Assembly (NCBI GenBank): GCA_900404475.1
Contig: OUQQ01000259.1
Location: 1 to 53,592 of the forward strand
Source: Spongospora subterranea
Taxonomy: Eukaryota; Endomyxa; Phytomyxea; Plasmodiophorida; Plasmodiophoridae
DNA: 53,592 bases
Direction: 5' to 3'
The translations under genes were made by a program, and so were the position numbers. This document shows positions 20,185 through 31,156 of the stretch, piece after piece (position 1 is the first letter of the stretch; the number at the start of each line of letters is the position of its first letter). The notes under the pieces were generated by a model. The model was not told the DNA's origin and made no database searches. It worked only from the letters and a program-made list of their open reading frames with translations.

Positions 20185-21360
20185 TTACGGGTGTATCGGA
20201 AAGGCGTTCCTCCATATGAACGAATCTTTTACTGATTCGGCCGATGCCGAGAAAACCGGTGCGCTGGGATCAAGCGTCTTGAAATCTAAATCAAGCGGGT
20301 TTGACGAAATTGGTTCCAGTCCAACAACCACGATAGATTTCCACGTTTTGCTGTCTGGACTATCACTCCATTGCAACAGGGCGCCGCTTCCCGAGAGAAC
20401 TGCCTGTTAAAATCTGAGTTCATTGCTTGTTTATTCAGAATTTCGATAATACTCCTTACCTGCTGCAGTTTAAACCATTTTCGATGCTCCGTCTATATTG
20501 AACATTGAATCAACTGAAATATCCATGACTGATATGCAGACCTTTAATGCCTTGGTAAACATCGATCCTGTTCGTATTCGCTTTTTCAGGTAACCCTGAA
20601 TCATTATTGGATTCTATAAATAAATTGAATACGCATGCGGTCAAACAAAAAAGCAATCGACCTCCGGCTTATGGAATTTCAAATTATGTGGACCTAACGA
20701 TCGATTTTGGACAATGACTTTGTTTGAGCCCACTGTTTTGACTTCTGCCTCGGTACCTTCTTCCCGATCCTTCGTGCTGTTAAGTACTTCAATTTGCTCC
20801 TAATTCAGAAAGGTTATCTGTTTAAGTTCTAACTATCGCGAGCTATGGCTTACATTGGTGTTTTTACAAAGGCGTTCGTTTAAGTATGTTTTCTTCAATT
20901 TTGCTTCCATTGGCGCCATTAGCGCATTCAGAATTCTAGATCGTTCACTTGCAAGATATACGACACTATCGGTTTCTGAAGACCATTTGATCTGGAACAG
21001 TATTGACGAGTTTACGTCGAACAATATCGTATCGATATTTGATAAGGATCTAAACGGAAGATTATCATTTCGAACTTTTTACTCAAAGAATATGAGGGAC
21101 CTTGTTTTGCCTGGTTCGGTCTGATCGTCAAATTGTTGGGTTACTGTTGCGTCTGTGTTGATTACCCATGCTATGCAGGCATTTGTCATCAAAAGGATGA
21201 TACTTCCAAATTTGCAGAATACTGAACTGCTAGGTTTAAGGTATCCTGGACATGGAATAGGTGCCCGCTCCAAGCAGGGTTTGCTATACGAGAATACCCG
21301 AAATGCATTTCGAACAGGGTCTGGATGAGCACCGGTAGGTGAGCTACCATCTTTTTCCAT
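20185..21360 (-). CDS. PH-domain protein, multi-exon
   Basis: Splicing by eye joins several exons into one protein starting MEKDGSSPTGAHPD at 21360. A first folded part contains SILFQIKWSSETDSVV and YLASERSRILNALM, resembling the N-terminal PH-like block of RME-8/DNAJC13. A 33-nt intron near 21,040-21,072 restores this frame. The C-terminal part is a canonical PH domain: IQGYLKKRIRTGSM, then HRKWFKLQAVLSGSGALLQW. It ends FIWRNAFPIHP. PH domains bind phosphoinositides or proteins at membranes, so a trafficking or signalling role is likely. No J domain or catalytic domain is present. The 5' exon structure around 21,180-21,300 is not fully resolved. Confidence 0.6.
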
Positions 21361-21530
21361 TAATGTTGAACGGCAGATTTAACAAGCGTACCTCAGGTCG
21401 ACATTGTTAAATTATTTCCGATTTGATGTATTACTTAATAACAGGTTATGTGCATGATCTAGTTATATAAATATATGCAATAGCAACGAGAATTGAGGCA
21501 AATCTTTGATTATTCTAGTTTCGATTGATA

Positions 21531-22685
21531 TCATCTACCAGAACCCGAGAAAACAATGTCGATAACCGATCCCGATGTAACTCCATAATCTTTGAAATGT
21601 TGATTAACGTCCAGCACTTCATTATCAAGTAAGGCAACATGAGTTTCCTTTCGGACACCTCCCCAACAGTTGATTACCCGAAAAATTTGGTCTACCAAAC
21701 CTTCAGACTCGACAAAAATGGTGACAGGTGGACCAGTTGGGAACTTGCAGATGAGCTCAATTATGTCATGATTAGGAGCGTTGAACGTATCCGGGGGACT
21801 TTGGTTTCGTGTTTCATGTGTCTCCCTTTGCTCATATGGATAGAGTTGAAAAGCAGCGGGCCATATCGTTGAAGGAATATCTCCAAATACACGATTGTAA
21901 AGTGACGTTGTTTGCATATAGCGAATTCTAGAAGAGCTAAAATCGTCCATATCGGCATCAGGACAGTAATGAATAAAGCGGCCGCAAATAGCTTGGCAGT
22001 CCAATGAATACCTGTTCGTGTCTAGAATATGGTGACGCCAGGCGAGATCTACAAGTGGGGAAGGACGAACACGAGTTACGTGCCAGTCATTGCACCGAAT
22101 GATCAGCGATAGAAATCGGAAATATTCATAAACAACGTGCAGCGCCGTCTCAGGATCGATCCCGTCGATCCTTGTAAGCCGATTCACGAGAGTCATGGAG
22201 TCCAGAGTCTGAAATGCTTTCTCAAGATGAAAGATATCTTCAGAAACGTTGCCAGGTATATTCGTGTTGGGACTATGTCGGAAGGAATCAGTCGATGGCG
22301 TAGGAGCTTGTATCGAATGCGAAGTTAAAGAAGCGGTTGGGATGCAAGGTTGACGGAATGTTTCGTTCCAAACGTCTGGTTGACCAGACATTTTGGGACT
22401 GCCTCCTGCTGCTTGGGCCATTTTAGCAGCTTTTAATAAATCACATGCAGTGACCTGACGAAGTTTTTCTTTGCTTTGGTTATTGGCGCCGGATGCTTGG
22501 GCTAACTGTGCGGCGCGCATGAGGGTGACACAGTTTTCGGCAGGTCGATTCGGGCGCACTATGGGTCGGGAGTTGCCCAGTCTGACCATTTCCTCAAAGT
22601 CCTCTTCGTCGCTACTGCTCTCTATGCTAGAAGGAATAGACCTCGGCGACATGTGCCCGTTGTTGAAAGATATCGACGTGATCAT
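21531..22685 (-). CDS. GRDP-like (DUF1399-type) protein with C-terminal ubiquitin-like domain
   Basis: This single-exon gene encodes 384 residues starting MITSISFNNGHM at 22685. Residues 1-160 are Ser/Ala-rich and probably disordered. Residues about 175-300 carry the pattern EYFRFLSLI...PSPLVDLAWRHHILDT...YSLDCQAICGRFIHYCPDAD, then YNRVFGDIPSTIWP. This resembles the 'WH.H..DT..Y..DC' core of GRDP/DUF1399-like proteins. Residues about 305-384 look like a ubiquitin-like beta-grasp domain ending IVFSGSGR. No function is established for this architecture. It is one of few intronless genes here. Confidence 0.6.
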   Translation of the reverse strand: MITSISFNNGHMSPRSIPSSIESSSDEEDFEEMVRLGNSRPIVRPNRPAENCVTLMRAAQLAQASGANNQSKEKLRQVTACDLLKAAKMAQAAGGSPKMSGQPDVWNETFRQPCIPTASLTSHSIQAPTPSTDSFRHSPNTNIPGNVSEDIFHLEKAFQTLDSMTLVNRLTRIDGIDPETALHVVYEYFRFLSLIIRCNDWHVTRVRPSPLVDLAWRHHILDTNRYSLDCQAICGRFIHYCPDADMDDFSSSRIRYMQTTSLYNRVFGDIPSTIWPAAFQLYPYEQRETHETRNQSPPDTFNAPNHDIIELICKFPTGPPVTIFVESEGLVDQIFRVINCWGGVRKETHVALLDNEVLDVNQHFKDYGVTSGSVIDIVFSGSGR

Positions 22686-23545
22686 CCTGGGATTTTATAC
22701 ACAATGAATGGCATAATCAGGTATCATTATCGTATGGATCAAGGCGAGGGCCTGTCACTTGTGCCCAGTTGGGGGTGTCAACCTCACTGGCCTGGTAACG
22801 ATCGTGCAAGTATGTAGTAGCCACTCTATCTCTAGGACTATGGACATGCCGGGATCAGTTTCTGTTACCATCTGACTTTGCACCCGGGGGGATGGATCCT
22901 GGTCCATTGGTGATCAAATCTGATATTTAGGGTACATGGGCTGTGACTTCGTGTCACCACCCATCCTCTCGACAAGTCGTACACACCTATGACTGAATTT
23001 CTACAGAACCTGTCTGTGGACGTAGACACCTCGAATATGACGTAAATCACAGTTACATGCATGGGTCCGGGGATAATTCGAACCCATTAAATAATTCATA
23101 CGATGAAAAATTCTTGGAAGGTCATCCTTGATTACATAAAGTTACAAACGTTATGCAATAAAAAATGCCTAAAAACGTAATGTTGAAACTGTTAAATGCC
23201 CATACATAACATGTGAGGAACATGACAAAGATTAAGAACGCCTGGATTCTGATATCCTGTTTTTGATTTGAGTTGTTTTGACTGAAAATTATGTTGCAAA
23301 AAAAACTGCTGCCAGTTTAGAACTTCTGCTACCGCAACTCCCTAACCGGAGAATAAATTGAAAGTGCAGCATGTCAGCTAAATTCCAGCGATTAAGAAAC
23401 AGCAAGGTTGAGGCTTAGAATGGGCTACCCCCACTTAGGCTACCTTGACGGACTTACGTTCACAGTCAAAACCTTGCGGAACTTGCAAAGTGTTAATCGT
23501 GATCATATTTGCTGTAATGCAGTTCGAGATCGACACATTTAATCA
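22686..23545. other. 860-bp intergenic, no gene seen
   Basis: Only short frames occur. It lies between the divergent GRDP-like and PEX1 genes and so probably includes two promoters. I checked TTCGAA near 23,077 for a tRNA T-arm and found no cloverleaf. Confidence 0.45.
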
Positions 23546-26157
23546 ATGAACTCAACGCAAGCACTATTAGTACGATGGAATGGATCTGTCCGATCCTGCC
23601 ATGCGTTCATCCCAGAGCCATGGTTTAGCCAGATGCGATCCGCTGTTCCTATTTCCTGGACGGGATCGATTCCTGTTCTGATCAGCTGGGATGATAGGAG
23701 TTTATTTCTTGGAGCATCGACGTTGAGGCCATGTCCAACAGGTAATTGTATTGAGCTGTCTGCAGTATTTGCCAAATCTGTCCACATTCCTGAGAATGTA
23801 CAAGTCACTGTCTCATCACAACAGTAAGTCCTGTCACCCTTTTTACTTCGCTGTTCGATGAAGAATTGCGTCAGAAAATACCTGTCTGTCCCGATTTGCC
23901 CGACGCTTTGCGTTGAACCTGAAAGCGCTGATGATTGCGAAATAATTTACGCATTAGGTACACCGTGTTCTGGCCTTCGATCTTACGACATTGATTATAT
24001 TATTAGCTGGACAATTGGAAGCGCAGATATTAAACCAGGTTGATGTTGTACAACCCGGCTTGACAGTACCCCTGTGGATTCATGCACAGACTGTGGTTCG
24101 AGTTCGCGTTCTTTCAAACCATGGAGTCTCTGATTCTGATTGTATTCGACTTGGAAAAAATACTGCAATATCCGTTAATTTCGTAAAGCGGGTTCTTGCT
24201 CCCCCATCGTCTCCAAGATCTGTGTTCTCTGCTCGTCTCCGCGTTGATCATTGCACTCACGATATCAGCCAGCAGTGTATTGGGGTGCCTCCAGAGGTCA
24301 TGGCGAACCTGGGACTTTTCACATTCGTACATGTTCGGTTTGGAAAGAAGGAGGCGATGGCACAAGCTGTATCTTGGAGGAACTGTCCTCCCGGTCATGT
24401 GCAAATGCGAGCATGCATGAGAGAGCGCTTAGGGCTTCAAAGATTCGACTCCGTTATTATCTCGGCTCTGGAATCTCTGCCAAACCAAATTGACGCTGCA
24501 GACACGCAATCCATACCTGCGTTAAATGTTCACGCCAGCGAAACTTGCACCACTCGGGGGGAAGTTGCCATTGAGGTCGAACAAGAAATAATTGTACTTG
24601 ACCCCGATGCTATTATAACTGATATCAGCGGCCAGAGCTGGTGCATCCGCGTTGAGGAACCACTTATATTATACGGGCGTGGCCGCCTTTCCTTCAACAT
24701 TACATGCGTTGGTGAAATCAGTATACCAAACATCGAAGTGGATGTGACCCGTCCACCACAATCGTGCTCAGCATATCCGTCAGAATTGGCCGCATCATTG
24801 TCAAGACTTCGCACTTGCTTGAACGGCGCTTCCCAAACCCTGCCAGCTGCGTCTCCACCTATTCAACCACGGCTTCGATATTTCGGTGGCCTTTGTTTTT
24901 CCGGCAATTCTGGTGTCGGCAAAACACATTTCCTACGCGCTTTGGCTTCACATTTGCAATCAGATCGGAATACATTAGCTGCATGTTGTTGGGTCGATTG
25001 TGCACCTATAATTAGTGACAAAATCGATGACATCAAATGTGCAATCCGTCTAGAAGTATCGAAAGCGATTTCAAAGGCCCCGACGTTATTGGTCTTTGAC
25101 GACCTTGATAGGTATGCGGGATTCTATGCTTCAATGGTTTAAACATGAAGGAAATCGTATAATAGGCTCATGCGTGCTTCCAAAGATGAAGAAGGCAACG
25201 GCTTGCGAAGTTCTCAACTTGCCGAATTCCTTGCCGACCTTCTCGTTAATGTTCGCTCATGCTATCCCCTTTTGCCAATTGCATGGGTAGCCTCCGTTCG
25301 TTCTTATGGGGACCTTCATCCATCGTTACGTCTACCTGGAGTTTTCTCCAGTGAAGTTGTATTACCAGCTCCTGATTCAATCAGGCGGGGTATGATATTC
25401 CGGGATATTCTGCTGTCACGACCTGCTTGCACAGCACAAGTTGATTTTGAATCATTCGGGGCTGATACGGAAGGGTTTATTGCCCAGGACATCATGATTG
25501 TCGCTGAACGCGTCTTCCATAGTGCTATTGCTCGAACGCCAGGATCAGCTTTGACAATTACCAGGTATCAAGGTTAGACTCAATCCAAAAAACCGCTCAT
25601 TTGATCACTTTTCTACAGTCAATATGTTGAGAACACCCTGGCTGCGTATGTGCCATTATCACACCAAAAGGCGGATCTCAAGTCGTCGGNACCGATCCGG
25701 AGTGTTCATTCTTTGTGCCACAAGCCGTCCTGACCTGATGGACCCAGCTTTGCTGCGTCCTGGCAGAATTGACAAATGCTTATACTGTGGCGTTCCTGAT
25801 GAAATTGCTCGTCTTGGCATTTTGAAAGCGCTCCTACGGAAATTGACAGTGGACTCAGACGTTGATCTCGCATCCATTGCCAAACGAACCGTCAACTTTA
25901 CTGGTGCTGATATTCAAGGTCTCCTCAATTCAGCACATCTCCTAGCCGTTCACGAGGCAATCAATTCTCGATCCGAGTCTGTCACATTATCGATGGAACA
26001 GCTCGAAGAGGCGCTCCGGTCTTCTAGAGTATCAGTATCAACTGTAGAAAGGACCCGGTTTCAATCAATATACGCAGCGTTTATTGGCGCAAAACCATCC
26101 GATTTCAACCTTCACTTGCGCGAAGGGAAAGTCGGTTTTCGTACGACTGTAAAATAA
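23546..26157 (+). CDS. PEX1: PEX1 peroxisomal AAA+ ATPase (interrupted by gap)
   Basis: PEX1 forms the PEX1-PEX6 motor that extracts the receptor PEX5 from the peroxisomal membrane. The N-domain is recognisable across three exons: ISWTGSIPVLISWDDR, then VEPESADDCEIIYAL, then PLWIHAQTVVRVRV. The D1 ATPase has Walker A GNSGVGKT and a Walker B with DD instead of DE (LLVFDDLDR), as in other PEX1 proteins. An N at 25690 removes the D2 core, and the frame resumes at [15 protein letters not shown] and runs to the stop at 26155-26157. The missing D2 sequence is present in the partial copy at 26795-27915, so the gene is probably intact in the organism. Confidence 0.9.
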
Positions 26158-26572
26158 ATTATTATCATTGTATGTAGTGTCTTGGATGTTGGTAAACCAG
26201 TGAAAACCACGTTCTGTTATATTGGCCAGACGTTTAAACATGAAAAAGAGGTCAATCTAACTGTCTGTTCGATTTGAGGCGGACGGCATGTTAGAGAGAG
26301 CAATACGCTAAATGAGACGCAATTTGAGGACCTCTGTAGCATACACACGAGAGGGGCAACGCGCTAAATAAATGATATGTCCCGTAATGATTTGAGGACC
26401 TCGGTACTACCTATAAACATACGGGCAACATTCTAGAAGGGCAACACGCTATATGTCACGCAATTTGAGGACTTCTGAAGACGGACGGGATTTTAGGGGG
26501 GATTTGGGGTGAGTTTATAACGAGATCATATGATCGTCAACAGACAATACCATCTATATCGATAACTTGTCA

Positions 26573-26794
26573 ATGTGGTTTACGCCCTGTGTTTTCGTCC
26601 TGATCCACGTGGCGGAGGTCATCATGGCACAGTACAGTACCGGTTTACCATCTCCCTCCGACCCGACCACTACTCAGCTCCCTTCAATGTCGGCAATCAA
26701 CAGTTCATCACCAGTTCAGATATTCCACAATAACTCTATCGCTCCTGTTGTGTTCGTCTGTTCGTCTTCTGTCCGCAGATCTACTCAAATTTTC
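26573..26794 (+). pseudogene. Truncated 5' copy of TMCO3-like gene
   Basis: The copy matches the start of the downstream TMCO3-like gene at 29130 (MWFTPCVFVLIHVAEVIMAQ) through exon 1 and the first bases of exon 2. It then runs into PEX1 sequence at about 26,795. One residue differs from the complete copy (GLPSPS versus GLPTPS). It lacks all membrane segments. Confidence 0.75.
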
Positions 26795-27915
26795 TCGCTG
26801 AACGCGTCTTCCATAGTGCTATTGCTCGAACTCCAGGATCAGCTTTAACAATTACCAGGTATCAAGGTTAGACTCAATCCAAAAAACCGCTCATTTGATC
26901 ACTTTTCTACAGTCAATATGTTGAGAACACCCTGGCTGCGTATGTGCCATTATCACACCAAAAGGCGGATCTCAAGTCGTCGGAAACAGTGTGGGATGAT
27001 ATCGGAGGTCTTGATGAAGTTAGAACTACTCTAATTGAAACGTTTGAATTGCCCACACGGTATTCGTTTCTCTTCGAGAAATCTCCATTGAAACTGCGAT
27101 CTGGGTTACTTCTTTATGGTCCTCCCGGATGTGGAAAGTAATAATCTCAGTTTCGTTAAGTCTCCGATTGTATTAATAGTTACAAATGCAGGACGCTGGT
27201 TGCTTCTGCCGTTGCACGTGAATGCGGAATGAATTTCATCTCAGTTAAGGGCCCAGAGTTGTTAAACAAATACGTAGGCGCCAGCGAGCAGGCGGTTCGC
27301 GACCTATTTTCACGCGCCGCAGTTGCCGCACCGTGTTTGCTGTTTTTCGACGAGTGCGAGTCTATTGTACCTCGTCGAGGAGCCGATAACACCGGTGTCA
27401 CTGATCGTGTTGTTAACCAAATGCTTTGCCATTTGGACGGAGTTGAGAACCGATCCGGAGTGTTCATTCTTTGTGCCACAAGCCGTCCTGACCTGATGGA
27501 CCCAGCTTTGCTGCGTCCTGGCAGAATTGACAAATGCTTATACTGTGGCGTTCCTGATGAAATTGCTCGTCTTGGCATTTTAAAAGCGCTCCTACGGAAA
27601 TTGACAGTGGACTCAGACGTTGATCTCGCATCCATTGCCAAACGAACCGTCAACTTTACTGGTGCTGATATTCAAGGTCTCCTCAATTCAGCACATCTCC
27701 TAGCCGTTCACGAGGCAATCAATTCTCGATCCGAGTCTGTCACATTATCGATGGAACAGCTCGAAGAGGCGCTCCGGTCTTCTAGAGTATCAGTATCAAC
27801 TGTAGAAAGGACCCGGTTTCAATCAATATACGCAGCGTTTATTGGCGCAAAACCATCCGATTTCAATCTTCACTTGCGCGAAGGGAAAGTCGGTTTTCGT
27901 ACGACTGTAAAATAA
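26795..27915 (+). pseudogene. PEX1 3' partial copy containing the whole D2 ATPase
   Basis: The copy begins in the D1-D2 linker (AERVFHSAIARTPG) and continues to the PEX1 stop. It includes the D2 Walker A LLLYGPPGCGKT (split by an intron), [17 protein letters not shown], Walker [11 protein letters not shown] and the arginine-finger region [16 protein letters not shown]. It has no N-terminal or D1 part and no promoter of its own. It is either a duplicated gene fragment or the missing D2 of the upstream PEX1, placed separately by the assembler. Base differences from copy A favour a real second copy. Confidence 0.7.
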
Positions 27916-28357
27916 ATTATTATCACTGTATGTAGTGTCTTGGATGTTGGTAAACCAGTGAAAACCACGTTCTGTTATATTGGCCAGACGTTTAAACATG
28001 AAAAAGAGGTCAAGAGGCGGACGGCATGTTAGAGAGAGCAATACGCTAAATGAGACGCAATTTGAGGACCTCTGTAGCATACACACGAGAGGGGCAACGC
28101 GCTAAATAAATGATATGTCCCGTAATGATTTGAGGACCTCGGTACTACCTATAAACATACGGGCAACATTCTAGAAGGGCAACACGCTATATGTCACGCA
28201 ATTTGAGGACTTCTGAAGACGGACGGGATTTTAGGGGGGATTTGGGGTGAGTTTATAACGAGATCATATGATCGTCAACAGACAATACCATCTATATCGA
28301 TAACTTGTCAATGTGGTTTACGCCCTGTGTTTTCGTCCTGATCCACGTGGCGGCTGN

Positions 28358-28714
28358 GAAATTGCTCGTCTTGGCATTTTGAAAGCGCTCCTACGGAAAT
28401 TGACAGTGGACTCAGACGTTGATCTCGCATCCATTGCCAAACGAACCGTCAACTTTACTGGTGCTGATATTCAAGGTCTCCTCAATTCAGCACATCTCCT
28501 AGCCGTTCACGAGGCAATCAATTCTCGATCCGAGTCTGTCACATTATCGATGGAACAGCTCGAAGAGGCGCTCCGGTCTTCTAGAGTATCAGTATCAACT
28601 GTAGAAAGGACCCGGTTTCAATCAATATACGCAGCGTTTATTGGCGCAAAACCATCCGATTTCAACCTTCACTTGCGCGAAGGGAAAGTCGGTTTTCGTA
28701 CGACTGTAAAATAA
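28358..28714 (+). pseudogene. PEX1 C-terminal fragment after gap
   Basis: Following the N at 28357, the sequence resumes inside PEX1 D2 ([12 protein letters not shown]) and runs to the same stop. It matches copy A rather than B at distinguishing bases. It is the third appearance of this segment and directly precedes the intact TMCO3-like gene. Confidence 0.7.
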
Positions 28715-29129
28715 ATTATTATCATTGTATGTAGTGTCTTGGATGTTGGTAAACCAGTGAAAACCACGTTCTGTTATATTGGCCAGACGTTTAAACATGA
28801 AAAAGAGGTCAATCTAACTGTCTGTTCGATTTGAGGCGGACGGCATGTTAGAGAGAGCAATACGCTAAATGAGACGCAATTTGAGGACCTCTGTAGCATA
28901 CACACGAGAGGGGCAACGCGCTAAATAAATGATATGTCCCGTAATGATTTGAGGACCTCGGTACTACCTATAAACATACGGGCAACATTCTAGAAGGGCA
29001 ACACGCTATATGTCACGCAATTTGAGGACTTCTGAAGACGGACGGGATTTTAGGGGGGATTTGGGGTGAGTTTATAACGAGATCATATGATCGTCAACAG
29101 ACAATACCATCTATATCGATAACTTGTCA

Positions 29130-31136
29130 ATGTGGTTTACGCCCTGTGTTTTCGTCCTGATCCACGTGGCGGAGGTCATCATGGCACAGTACAGTACCGG
29201 TTTACCAACTCCCTCCGACCCGACCACTACTCAGCTCCCTTCAATGTCGGCAATCAACAGTTCATCACCAGTTCAGATATTCCACAATAACTCTATCGCT
29301 CCTGTTGTGTTCGTCTGTTCGTCTTCTGTCCGCAGATCTACTCAAATTTTTCTCAGGAACTTTCGGAACTTGAACTACTTCAGAAACAGTTGTCGGAGTC
29401 GCTTTTTCAAATTGAAAAAGAACGGCAGTCGAATGTTGATTTGGCCAAGGAATTGTCCGATCTAAAAATGGGCAATGCCGCTGCTGATGCCAAATTAATC
29501 GATTACGACACCGGAATGGTTCAGTTAAAGAACGGTTCGCTTGAATCCATTACGGGAGGTGACGAGAAGGCTGTGGACCCAGCCCTTCTTCAAGAGAGCC
29601 CAACATTTGTTGCCGACCTCGTCTGCCTACTGATTGCGGCCACAATAGCCGCCGCCGTTGCCGAGTACTATCGCCTTCCCGTATTTCTAGGTACATTCGT
29701 GTGTTGATGCACAACCGCTGAACCGCATTTTGCTGAGAACTGCCTGGTTAGGGTTTATTATTGGAGGAATGTTGGTTGGCCCAAGCGGCTTGAACTTTCT
29801 TCATCCGTCAAATGTCAAATACATCGATAGTTTAGCTCAAGCCGGTATATCGCTATTGCTGTTTGAAAGCGGCGTATCTTTCGGAAGAGAGAAAAATGTG
29901 GAACGCTCTTATCGTATGACGATTTTTGCATTTCTGATGCAGTTCCTAATCATTATCATGCTCGTCCCTACCGTTATATCGAGGTTTATAACGATTCATG
30001 CCAGTTTTCAATCAACGATCATTTTTGCGTTGTGCATGTCGTTATCAAGCTCAAATTCGATCTGGGAGCTTAAACACGAATCGTCCAACTCGAATCAGAA
30101 GTCGGTTAGAATGGCGTTGGCGATCGTATCGGGCCAGGATCTGTTTATGGGGTTCTTGCTTTGTTTACCGGTTAGCACATCCAAGGTGTTGAATCCTCAA
30201 ATATTTTCAACTGTGCTGTGCTTTGTCAACCATTAGGATGCTCTTTATTTCGGTCCACTTGGCGTATTTATCGTTATGAAACAACTCATTTATGGAGCGG
30301 CTCTTGCTTTCTCATCAGTTTGGTTTTCTCGTCGAATATTGCCACAACTAATGCATGTATTTTTGGACCGCCCCGCGTCGAAGCTGTTTTTGCTGTCGAT
30401 CCTCTCGCTTTGCACTGTTTTCAGTGCTGTATCCACATTAACGGGATTATCCACCGAGTTCGGTGCGATGACAGCAGGTTCGGTTTTTCCTCACCTGTAC
30501 ATTATAGTAAAATTCGGTACAGGCATGACGTTGTCGAATTCCGACCTTGGCAAGACCGCGCTTACCAAGCTTCGTCCGCTTTCCCATCTGTTTTCAGGTC
30601 AAATAAGAAGTCCTCAATCTCTGATCTTCAAATCTCAAAGCTTGTGTACAGGGATCCTATTTGCCAGTATTGGGATGTTGTTATCTCCTAGGTTCATCCT
30701 AACCCATTTAGGGACATTATGTGTCACACTACTCTTTGTGGTGTTGGTCAAATTTCTCTCTGGATTTGTCGTTGCCCACTCCCTTGGCCAATCGAGACGC
30801 TGCGCAATGACAATCGGACTAAGTATCTCGACCGTCGCCGAATTCAGCATGATTTTGGCTGCCAAGGTAGTAGATGATTGATTGCCTTATATTGTGGTGT
30901 TTATTATTTATTGCCTATAGGGATATCAGCTGGAAATCATCAGCCGCTCCCATTATCTACATGTTCTAGCGGTGACTTTCCTTTCATTTGTTATTTCCCC
31001 AATGATATACCAGTTTTCATCGTTGCTTCATGATTCGGATCATAATGAATCACCTGTTCGCCGTCGCTCCTCTGGAAATGAGGATGAAGACAAGGGTTTG
31101 GACGAAGATGCTCCTATTCTTATACACAGGCTGTGA
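29130..31136 (+). CDS. TMCO3-like monovalent cation/proton antiporter (CPA2)
   Basis: A hydrophobic leader (MWFTPCVFVLIHVAEVIMA) is followed by an Asn/Ser-rich luminal part. A coiled coil begins after a 29-nt intron (IYSNFSQELSELELLQKQL...). Then come the membrane segments of a CPA2 exchanger: YYRLPVFLG, spliced to FIIGGMLVGPSGLNFL, and later SLAQAGISLLLFESG, MSLSSSN, FGAMTAGSV, LFASIGMLL and STVAEFSMILAAK. This N-terminal coiled coil plus exchanger matches animal TMCO3. The last exon adds a cytosolic acidic tail (DEDKGLDEDAPILIHRL) ending at 31136. Likely role is K+ or Na+/H+ exchange in an endomembrane compartment. Internal exon borders between 30,100 and 30,650 are approximate. Confidence 0.82.
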
Positions 31137-31156
31137 TTGTGTATTGTTTTGTGCCT

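Larger units (their letters stand above)
25501..29340. repeat. Tandem duplication of the PEX1-3'/TMCO3-5' junction
   Basis: Three copies of the PEX1 3' end, intergenic spacer and TMCO3 5' end lie head to tail: A (25501-26794), B (26795-28356) and C (28358 onward). The A/B junction at about 26,795 has no N. It fuses TMCO3 exon 2 directly to the PEX1 D1-D2 linker with only 1-3 bases of shared sequence. Copy B differs from A by several substitutions (for example near 25534/26828 and 25551/26845) and lacks 20 bases of the spacer. Two N positions (25690, 28357) show that the assembler struggled here. A real tandem duplication, partly collapsed, fits best. Confidence 0.75.

Noticed and set aside
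23061..23085. tRNA T-arm (TTCGAA with flanking G/C bases)
   Set aside because: The stems do not pair properly and no acceptor or anticodon arm can be drawn.
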